Origin: a virus | Length of the DNA: 23,497 nucleotides | Virus record (IMG/VR): IMGVR_UViG_3300017776_000192 | Coordinates: 1 to 23,497 of that record | Strand: one strand, 5' to 3' | Shown here: positions 17,498-23,105 of the stretch, one piece after another | How the letters are laid out: the number at the start of each line of letters is the position of its first letter | Position numbering within the stretch: position 1 is the stretch's first letter | Notes under the pieces: model-generated | What the model was told of the DNA's origin: nothing | What the model saw: only the letters and a program-made list of their open reading frames with translations | Database searches by the model: none | Translations under genes and position numbers: made by a program

Positions 17498-18208
17498 ATG
17501 CCATCAGCTAATCAACCAGTTATCGTACAACAACCTTATATTGCTAACGCAAGTTATCCTGCAAATGCAAGACAACCATATATTGCTAATGGAAGAAATC
17601 CATTTACATATAGAAATCCATTTACATATCGTGTACCTTATATTGCGAATGCAAGGCAACCTTTTACCTACAGAAATCCTGTAAGTTATCGTGTTCCCTA
17701 TATTGCAAATGCTCAAACACCGTTCACATACAATGCAAGGTCACCATTTACCTATCAGAATAATGCTACAGGTCGGAATCCGTTCACATATCAACATAGA
17801 GTTCCCTTTACATATAACGCAACTGGTAGAACACCTTTCACTTATCAGAATAGACAACCTAGTACATATGAGACACAAGGTCAAACACCCTTTACATATC
17901 AGAATAGGTCACCTTTTACATATAGAAATCCTGCAAGTGCTAGACAACCTTACATTGCTAATGCGAGGCAACCTTCTACATACAGTCATAGGTCACCTTT
18001 CACATATCAGAATAGAACACCTTTTACATATACCGTTCCTGTTCCAGGTACCAGACAAATCGGTCCTGTGGCAAAAGTTAAACAAGTTTGGATTAATGAT
18101 AACGGAACATTAAGAAAAGCAAGTGAAATGTATATAAATAATTCTGGAACTGCATCAAAGGTTCATCAGACTCAACCCACAGCACAATTAACAGAACCTA
18201 ATTCATAA
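17498..18208 (+). CDS. Second Pro/aromatic repeat protein
   Basis: A 236-residue protein whose residues 8-183 are the same kind of array as in the preceding gene, with FTYRNP, FTYQNRSP, YIANARQP and VSYRVP units. Longer units carry an inserted NATG or similar (FTYNATGRTP, FTYQNNATGRNP). Its 24 proline spacings from P7 to P183 are all even. The C-terminal 50 residues (KVKQVWINDNGTLRKASEMY, then INNSGTASKVH) are a short doubled motif of the kind K-x-[IV]-x-[IV]-N-[DN]-x-G-T, seen at the ends of many phage fibre and tail proteins. GGAG (17487-17490) lies seven bases before the ATG. It is probably made together with the preceding gene and may form a mixed fibre with it; function unknown. Confidence 0.72.
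   Translation: MPSANQPVIVQQPYIANASYPANARQPYIANGRNPFTYRNPFTYRVPYIANARQPFTYRNPVSYRVPYIANAQTPFTYNARSPFTYQNNATGRNPFTYQHRVPFTYNATGRTPFTYQNRQPSTYETQGQTPFTYQNRSPFTYRNPASARQPYIANARQPSTYSHRSPFTYQNRTPFTYTVPVPGTRQIGPVAKVKQVWINDNGTLRKASEMYINNSGTASKVHQTQPTAQLTEPNS
17519..18046 (+). repeat. Degenerate 18/24-base coding repeat array 2
   Basis: Twenty-four proline-ended units of 2, 6, 8, 10 or 12 residues, related to array 1 but richer in FTY units. The proline, aromatic and arginine parity is the same as in array 1. The two arrays are separated by the globular domain of the first gene. Confidence 0.85.
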
Positions 18209-18220
18209 GTTCTAAATTCG

Positions 18221-18228
18221 TATAAATA
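18221..18228 (+). promoter_or_regulatory. T4-type late promoter TATAAATA abutting a start codon
   Basis: Perfect TATAAATA core in the 25-base gap after the second repeat protein. The box ends five bases before the ATG at 18234, so the expected transcription start coincides with the start codon. No Shine-Dalgarno sequence lies in the gap. The local sequence TATAAATAGTTATATGGC matches that before gp25 at all but one base. Confidence 0.75.
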
Positions 18229-18233
18229 GTTAT

Positions 18234-18569
18234 ATGGCTATTATCGCAAATTTATATATTGACCAAGGAACCGACTTCACAATTACAGTAGATGTGACTG
18301 ATGCAGCGGGAGATGTCCTTGATTTGACTAACTATACTGCATTAGCACAGATGAGAAAAACATACAGTTCTTCTAGTGCTTCAGTAGCATTTACAACTTC
18401 GATATCAGCATCGAATGGTCAAGTCACATTGAGTTTAAATGATACTCAAACCAATTCCTTAGAAGCAGGTCGATATGTTTACGATTTAAATATTACAAGT
18501 CCTGGTGGGTTAACTACTAGAGTGGTCGAAGGACAGGCAGTAGTGACACCAGGTGTAAGTCGGAGTTAA
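18234..18569 (+). CDS. Small beta-sandwich structural protein
   Basis: A 111-residue protein, MAIIANLYIDQGTDFTITVD followed by LDLTNYTALAQMRKTYSSSS and LEAGRYVYDLNITSPGG, ending RVVEGQAVVTPGVSRS. Alternating hydrophobic strands and the L-x-x-Y-T-x-x-A-Q-[MI]-R-K block resemble small Ig-like virion proteins that occur near fibre genes in marine T4-like phages. It may be an N-terminal fibre-attachment or decorating domain on its own. The only start signal is the TATAAATA box five bases upstream; no ribosome binding site is seen, which suggests a leaderless transcript or coupling to the upstream gene 25 bases away. Function is otherwise unknown. Confidence 0.75.
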   Translation: MAIIANLYIDQGTDFTITVDVTDAAGDVLDLTNYTALAQMRKTYSSSSASVAFTTSISASNGQVTLSLNDTQTNSLEAGRYVYDLNITSPGGLTTRVVEGQAVVTPGVSRS

Positions 18570-18571
18570 TT

Positions 18572-18817
18572 ATGTCGAACATTAAAGGAACAGTTTCAAG
18601 AGTTGCAGGTATCTCAGGTAGAGTGGGTGGTACAGGAAACATTCGTGCCAAACAAGTTGCAATAGGTTCAGGTGGTGGTGGAACAGATTTATCTGCTAAA
18701 TCTATCAACGAACTTGCAGATGTGAATGCAACAGAAACAGATGATGGTCTTCTTTCATATGACCAAGCATCAGATAAATGGACAACAACCACCACAATTG
18801 ATGGTGGAACATTCTAA
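18572..18817 (+). CDS. 81-residue fibre-type protein ending DGGTF
   Basis: A short protein, MSNIKGTVSRVAGISGRVGG to start, then a glycine run, then LSAKSINELADVNATETDDG and LLSYDQASDKWTTTTTIDGG, ending TF. The INELADVN-x-x-LLSYD-x-x-x-x-KW segment is a widespread linker in phage fibre proteins, and the C-terminal [DN]GG[TS]F is shared with the genes at 18967 and 22845. GGAG (18562-18565) precedes the ATG by six bases, only two bases after the previous stop. It is probably a small virion appendage or adaptor protein; its size makes a receptor-binding role on its own unlikely. Confidence 0.72.
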   Translation: MSNIKGTVSRVAGISGRVGGTGNIRAKQVAIGSGGGGTDLSAKSINELADVNATETDDGLLSYDQASDKWTTTTTIDGGTF

Positions 18818-18843
18818 AACACTAAATAACTATACAAATCAAG

Positions 18844-18931
18844 GATACCAACCAGTGAAGGTATCGACCCACATTGTGAGTGGATAGAATTTTTATATAT
18901 TATGTAATCACGACCTCGACAGTGACAGGTC
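18844..18931 (+). other. Structured intergenic element with two matched hairpins
   Basis: In the 149-base gap before the next gene, GATACC (18844-18849) pairs with GGTATC (18860-18865), and GACCT (18912-18916) pairs with AGGTC (18927-18931). Both loops are ten bases long and both carry CAGTGA at loop positions 4-9. A third short hairpin, CCAC (18869-18872) with GTGG (18880-18883), lies between them. No T-run, late promoter core or ORF is seen. It may be a structured leader, a protein-binding RNA or a processing site. Confidence 0.5.
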
Positions 18932-18966
18932 ATTAACAATAACACAATTTTTATAGGAAAATAAAA

Positions 18967-20565
18967 ATGGCAACAGTAATTCAGATTAAAAGAAGTACAG
19001 GTGTTTCAGCTCCAGCAGTCTCAGACTTATCGGAAGGTGAATTAGCGTATGTACAGGATAGGTCGAATTCAGGTGCTGGTGCGAAACTATACATTGAGTC
19101 AGTAGATTCAGATAACTCTACACCCCTAATCCAAGCGATTGGTGGTAAGTATTATACTGATATTCTTTCTGGTTCTTCTGCTACACCATCCAACTTTAAA
19201 GTTGGTAATGGTTCAACGGCAGGTGCTAGTCTTTCACTAATGGAAGACAGTGATAACGGAACAAACTTTGTTGCGTTAAAAGCTGCTGACACATTAGGTG
19301 CATCAACAACCTTTACTCTTCCTGCGGCAGACGGTTCTGCTAACCAGGTTATTGCAACAGACGGAAGTGGAGCACTTTCATTTGTATCAACGACTTCAAC
19401 TTTAGCTGGTGCTTCAGACTCAGATATTTCTTCACCTACTTCAGCACAAATTCTTGTGCATGACGGTTCAGATTCATTTGACAATGTTAGCGTATCAGGA
19501 GATGCAACATTAGCTGCAAACGGTGCTTTAACAATTGCTAACTCAGCAGTTGAAACAGCAATGATTGCTGATGATGCAGTGACTTTAGACAAATTAGCAG
19601 ATGCTTTGTGGGTAACACAATCAGAAGGTATTAGTTCAAACGATAACGACACTACTATACCTACTTCAGCTGCTGTTAAAGACTATGTAGATAGTTTAGA
19701 TAGAGATGACGACTTAAACATTGCAGGTTCTTCAGGAACAGGTACAGTTGATTTAGACACTCAATCATTAACAATCACAGGTACAGCAAACGAAGTTGAG
19801 ACTTCAGCAAGTGGACAAACTATAACAGTTGGTCTTCCTAACGATGTCACAATTGCAAATAACTTAACAGTTTCAGGAAACTTAATATCAGACGATATTA
19901 CAACTGCAACTCTAACAACATCTGGTAACTTAACAGTCACAGGTAACTTGACAGTTAACGGTACTACAACTACAGTAAACTCAACAACAGTAAATATTGC
20001 TGACCCTGTATTTGAACTAGGTGATGATTCTTCAGATGACAATCTTGACAGAGGTATTAAATTTAAGTACAACTCAGGTGGTGCTAAAATTGGTTTCTTT
20101 GGTATGGACGATACAGACGGTTCTTTCGTTGCTCTTACAAGTGCAACAGATAGTTCATCAGTATTCTCTGGAACTGCTATGGCAGGTAAATTCGGAAACT
20201 TAACTCTTGCTAACGCAAGTATGAGTGGAAGTATTGACTCTTATGCAGGTTCAGCTCCTACAGATGGTCAGTTATTAATTGGAGATACTTCATCAGGAGT
20301 ATTTGACGCTGCTACTTTAACTGCAGGAGAAGGACTTGACATCACTAATGGTGCAGGTGCTATTACTCTTTCAGCGGAAGATGCAACAGCATCCAACAAA
20401 GGTATCGCAAGTTTCTCAGGCACTTACTTCACTGTAAGTTCAGGAGATGTAGCTATCGATGACGCAACTACTACTGCAAAAGGTATTGCAAGTTTCCATG
20501 CGGATAACTTCACAGTATCAAGTGGTTCGGTTACAGTCACAGCTATAGACGGCGGAACATTTTAA
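18967..20565 (+). CDS. Tail-fibre-like protein with IKRS N-terminus
   Basis: A 532-residue protein. The start MATVIQIKRSTGVSAPAVSD, then LSEGELAYVQD, is a common virion-attachment segment of marine phage fibres, resembling the N-terminal domain of Mtd-type proteins. A linker FTLPAADGSANQVIATDGSG lies near residue 118. Next comes the widespread beta-stack NLTVSGNLISDD, NLTVNGTTTTVNSTTVNIAD and PVFELGDDSSDDNLDRGIKF (about residues 298-365). The last 80 residues contain a doubled KGIASF segment (NKGIASFSGTYFTVSSGDV and KGIASFHADNFTVSSGSV), and the chain ends AIDGGTF. The ribosome binding site AGGAAA lies about eight bases before the ATG, after a structured 149-base gap. Fibre character is well supported; host receptor and exact position on the virion are not known. 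Confidence 0.82.
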   Translation: MATVIQIKRSTGVSAPAVSDLSEGELAYVQDRSNSGAGAKLYIESVDSDNSTPLIQAIGGKYYTDILSGSSATPSNFKVGNGSTAGASLSLMEDSDNGTNFVALKAADTLGASTTFTLPAADGSANQVIATDGSGALSFVSTTSTLAGASDSDISSPTSAQILVHDGSDSFDNVSVSGDATLAANGALTIANSAVETAMIADDAVTLDKLADALWVTQSEGISSNDNDTTIPTSAAVKDYVDSLDRDDDLNIAGSSGTGTVDLDTQSLTITGTANEVETSASGQTITVGLPNDVTIANNLTVSGNLISDDITTATLTTSGNLTVTGNLTVNGTTTTVNSTTVNIADPVFELGDDSSDDNLDRGIKFKYNSGGAKIGFFGMDDTDGSFVALTSATDSSSVFSGTAMAGKFGNLTLANASMSGSIDSYAGSAPTDGQLLIGDTSSGVFDAATLTAGEGLDITNGAGAITLSAEDATASNKGIASFSGTYFTVSSGDVAIDDATTTAKGIASFHADNFTVSSGSVTVTAIDGGTF

Positions 20566-20589
20566 TAACGCTTAATCTAGGAGAATCAG

Positions 20590-21417
20590 ATGGCAACAGT
20601 AATTCAATTTAAAAGAAGTGCTACTCAAAATAGTGTTCCTGCAACTAGTGATTTAACACTAGGTGAATTAGCAGTCAACACTTATCATGGTAGATTCTAT
20701 ACTGAAAAGAACGATGGTTCTGCTTCAGTCGTAGAAGTTGGGTCTAACCCAGCAACTCTTACTGTTAACGACGCATTCTCATTTCCAACAGCAGATGGTT
20801 CTTCGAATCAGGTCTTAAAGACTAACGGTTCAGGAACTTTAGATTGGTCAGACCAACCAAGTAGTGGTATTGTTGTATACACATACACAATATCTTCTAC
20901 TACAACATCAATCACAGGTAATGATGATAGTTCAAACTCATTATCATATACAAGTGGTTCAGAACAGGTGTACATCAACGGTGTTAAATTAGTTGGAGGT
21001 GGTGCAGATTATACTGCAACTAACTCAACAACATTAACACTTGCTGAAAATGCCTTATCTGGTGATGTCGTACAGGTTGTTGCTATAACAGCGGCAAGTA
21101 ATCTTGTCCAAGGTTTCTTTACACAAGGAACTTTCACAGCAACAACTGCAGACCAGGTCTTATCGTCTAACGCAGTTGCGAATAAAGCGGTTAAATATGT
21201 TATTAATGCCACTCACGCATCGGCAGGAACTCACGCAGCTGAGGTTCTACTGATAAATGATGGTACCAATTCATATTTTGTGCAATACGGTGATGTTTAT
21301 TCATCATCTTCATTGTTCACTTTGAGTTCAGATGTTGATTCAGGAAACATGAGACTTCTCATGACACCTGCCAACACTAACACAACAGTGGATACTTTCC
21401 AAATTAGACATAGTTAA
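20590..21417 (+). CDS. Tail-fibre-like protein, 275 residues
   Basis: Starts MATVIQFKRSATQNSVPATS, parallel to the previous gene, then LGELAVNTYHGRFYTEKNDG and the PTADGSSNQVLKTNGSGTL linker. Residues about 97-168 hold the module VYTYTISSTTTSITG, then EQVYINGVKLVGGGADYT, found also in the genes at 14945 and 2873. The last 75 residues (KAVKYVINATHASAGTHAAE, then VLLINDGTNSYFVQYGDVYS) form a C-terminal domain related to those of the next two genes. The ribosome binding site TAGGAG (20577-20582) precedes the ATG by seven bases. This gene looks like a short version of 18967 with a different tip, so it may be an alternative or companion fibre. Confidence 0.78.
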   Translation: MATVIQFKRSATQNSVPATSDLTLGELAVNTYHGRFYTEKNDGSASVVEVGSNPATLTVNDAFSFPTADGSSNQVLKTNGSGTLDWSDQPSSGIVVYTYTISSTTTSITGNDDSSNSLSYTSGSEQVYINGVKLVGGGADYTATNSTTLTLAENALSGDVVQVVAITAASNLVQGFFTQGTFTATTADQVLSSNAVANKAVKYVINATHASAGTHAAEVLLINDGTNSYFVQYGDVYSSSSLFTLSSDVDSGNMRLLMTPANTNTTVDTFQIRHS

Positions 21418-21427
21418 GGAGTAGAAA

Positions 21428-21838
21428 ATGGCTAAAACAAACGCATTCAAAATCGCTGAGTTGATAAGAGTCTTCTCTTACGATACCAGTGGCGATGTTA
21501 TCACTACTTCTAAAGAACTAGATACTAAACATAGAACTTCAAGTTCTTTGACAACAACTGCAACTACAGAGGTAAATTTAGATACCTTTGCTCATGCTTC
21601 ATATAGAGCAGCGAGATACATTGTAGCAATGTCAAGTGGTTCGGATTTCCATTCCACAGAAATAGTATTAGTACATGACGGAAGTGCGGTAACAATGACA
21701 CAGTATGGCACACTTAAATCTGCTAATCTAGCAACCTTTGATGCAGACATCTCAGGTTCAGATGCAAGATTGAGGGTAACACCAGCGTCCAGCAGTTCTA
21801 CAACTATTAAGTTCCATAGGGTCTTAGTAGGAGCGTAA
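21428..21838 (+). CDS. Short fibre-tip-like protein, 136 residues
   Basis: Starts MAKTNAFKIAELIRVFSYDT, then a Ser/Thr-rich turn and a domain of about 100 residues: YRAARYIVAMSSGSDFHSTE, then IVLVHDGSAVTMTQYGTLKS, then RLRVTPASSSSTTIKFHRVL. The same domain closes the protein at 21937 and, more loosely, the one at 20590. AAGGAG (21417-21422) overlaps the preceding stop region and lies five bases before the ATG. It is the last gene before a strong terminator. The protein is almost only this domain, so it may trimerise or cap other fibres; function unknown. Confidence 0.75.
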   Translation: MAKTNAFKIAELIRVFSYDTSGDVITTSKELDTKHRTSSSLTTTATTEVNLDTFAHASYRAARYIVAMSSGSDFHSTEIVLVHDGSAVTMTQYGTLKSANLATFDADISGSDARLRVTPASSSSTTIKFHRVLVGA

Positions 21839-21858
21839 AACTTCTTTACATTATACGG

Positions 21859-21887
21859 AAAGGGGAACTTCGGTTCCCCTTTTTTTT
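21859..21887 (+). terminator. Intrinsic terminator after the 21428 gene
   Basis: A perfect ten-base stem, AAAGGGGAAC (21859-21868) with GTTCCCCTTT (21873-21882), carries a TTCG tetraloop and is followed by an unbroken T-run to 21887. This is the only textbook intrinsic terminator in the window. It closes the unit ending at 21838, and a late promoter follows at 21907. Confidence 0.95.
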
Positions 21888-21906
21888 GGTCCTACTTCTC
21901 AAATGT

Positions 21907-21914
21907 TATAAATA
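21907..21914 (+). promoter_or_regulatory. T4-type late promoter TATAAATA before the 21937 gene
   Basis: Perfect core in TATAAATAGT, 22 bases before the ATG, directly after the terminator. The expected transcription start near 21920 leaves a short leader with AAGAGA (21924-21929) as ribosome binding site. Confidence 0.85.
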
Positions 21915-21936
21915 GTATAACACAAGAGATTCTTTT

Positions 21937-22770
21937 ATGGCAACAAAATCTAAATTTTATGCAGACCTAGGATTAGAATCAGCAAGTAATTTGCAAGTTG
22001 ATGGTAATGCAACCATTACAGGTAATTTAACAGTTAACGGTACAACGGTAACAGTTAATTCTTCCCAAACTTCAGTAGCTGATTCAATGTTAGAACTTGC
22101 AAACGGTAATACAAGTTCAGATACACTAGACATTGGGTTCTATGGTAATTATGATGACGGATTATCAGATAGTGGTGCTACAGAATTTACAGGTCTATTC
22201 AGAGATGCAACAGATTCCACATGGAAATTATTTGATGGTCTTGAAGTAGAACCTGGTTCGACTGTTAATATAACAGGAACAGGATATGCACTTGCAGATA
22301 TACTCGTAGGAGATTTAACTGCAACAACTATCACTGCAACTAATAGTATCACAGGTGCTTCGATTGTTTTCCCAACATCAGATGGTACAAGTGGTCAGGC
22401 AATAGTCACAAATGGTTCAGGAACCTTATCCTTTGCAACAGTATCAGGTGGTTTAGATGGTGGAACTATAACAACCACATCAACAACTGCAACTACAATG
22501 GATAGTTTTGCAATAGGAACATATAGAAGTGCGAAATATCAAGTTTCAATCTCAGATTCAACAAGTGGAGACTATCAACATACAGAAGTCTCAGTAGTTC
22601 ATGACGGAACTAGTGCATACTTTACCCAATACGGAACAATTACAACAGATACAAGTGAATTAGCTACATTTGGAGTAGACATAAACATAAATACTCTCAG
22701 AATCAGAGTCACCTCTGCTTCATCAAATTCAACTGTATATAAATTTAAAAAAATACTTGTAGATATCTAA
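21937..22770 (+). CDS. Tail-fibre-like protein, 277 residues
   Basis: Begins MATKSKFYADLGLESASNLQ and passes at once into the beta-stack GNATITGNLTVNGTTVTVNS, then SMLELANGNTSSDTLDIGFY, related to the central part of the protein at 18967. A linker with FPTSDGTSGQAIVTNGSGTL lies near residue 145. The last 100 residues (YRSAKYQVSISDSTSGDYQH, then TEVSVVHDGTSAYFTQYGTI) repeat the domain that makes up the protein at 21428. It therefore looks like a fusion of a fibre shaft with the stand-alone tip domain next door. It has its own late promoter and ribosome binding site. A virion fibre role is likely; the receptor is unknown. Confidence 0.8.
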   Translation: MATKSKFYADLGLESASNLQVDGNATITGNLTVNGTTVTVNSSQTSVADSMLELANGNTSSDTLDIGFYGNYDDGLSDSGATEFTGLFRDATDSTWKLFDGLEVEPGSTVNITGTGYALADILVGDLTATTITATNSITGASIVFPTSDGTSGQAIVTNGSGTLSFATVSGGLDGGTITTTSTTATTMDSFAIGTYRSAKYQVSISDSTSGDYQHTEVSVVHDGTSAYFTQYGTITTDTSELATFGVDININTLRIRVTSASSNSTVYKFKKILVDI

Positions 22771-22798
22771 AAAACCATGTCCGAGAGGGCACGACTTT

Positions 22799-22806
22799 TA
22801 TAAATA
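22799..22806 (+). promoter_or_regulatory. T4-type late promoter TATAAATA before the 22845 gene
   Basis: Perfect core 38 bases before the ATG at 22845. A small hairpin, TGTCC (22778-22782) with GGGCA (22887 to 22891 is not part of it; arm at 22787-22791) and a GAGA loop, lies just upstream and could weakly terminate the preceding transcript. AGGA (22833-22836) serves as the ribosome binding site. Confidence 0.8.
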
Positions 22807-22844
22807 TCTGTATAATAACACATTCTTAGACTAGGACAACGAAT

Positions 22845-23105
22845 ATGGCAACACAAAACACATTTGTAGTAGAGTATGGGATTACCGTTGGCACCACCGA
22901 AATTATATCATCATCTGGAAAACTTGTCGCAGCAGCGATTTCAGAATTAGATACTGATAATCTTTCAGAAGGTTCAACAAATCAATACTTTACTAATGCA
23001 AGAGCTAGAACAGCTATATCACTTGCTTCAGGAGAAACAAACCTTTCTTACAACTCATCAAATGGTGAACTCAGTTTACCAGGTGTTAACGGAGGGTCAT
23101 TCTAA
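22845..23105 (+). CDS. 86-residue fibre-type protein ending NGGSF
   Basis: MATQNTFVVEYGITVGTTEI, then ISSSGKLVAAAISELDTDNL and SEGSTNQYFTNARARTAI, ending LPGVNGGSF. The ITVGTTEIISSSGKLV segment is a common start of fibre shafts, and the SEGSTNQYFTNARAR linker recurs in the genes at 14945 and 23105. The C-terminal end is of the same type as those at 18572 and 18967. It has its own late promoter, and its stop overlaps the next start (TAATG). It could be an adaptor or a minimal fibre unit. Confidence 0.75.
   Translation: MATQNTFVVEYGITVGTTEIISSSGKLVAAAISELDTDNLSEGSTNQYFTNARARTAISLASGETNLSYNSSNGELSLPGVNGGSF

Noticed and set aside
17485-17511. Eight-codon ORF (ATG at 17485) overlapping the start of the second repeat gene
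   Set aside because: The ATG arises from the TAATG overlap at the previous stop; the GGAG within it fits better as the ribosome binding site for 17498.
16049-18208. CRISPR array or non-coding tandem repeat
   Set aside because: Units vary in length and base sequence while keeping a strict peptide pattern in one open frame, with no constant repeat and spacer order.
19152-19652. Antisense ORF of 166 codons within the 18967 fibre gene
   Set aside because: No start signal, and the sense frame is clearly a fibre protein through this stretch.
18967-22770. Diversity-generating retroelement, suggested by the Mtd-like fibre N-termini
   Set aside because: No reverse transcriptase, template repeat or near-identical adenine-variable repeat pair is visible in the window.
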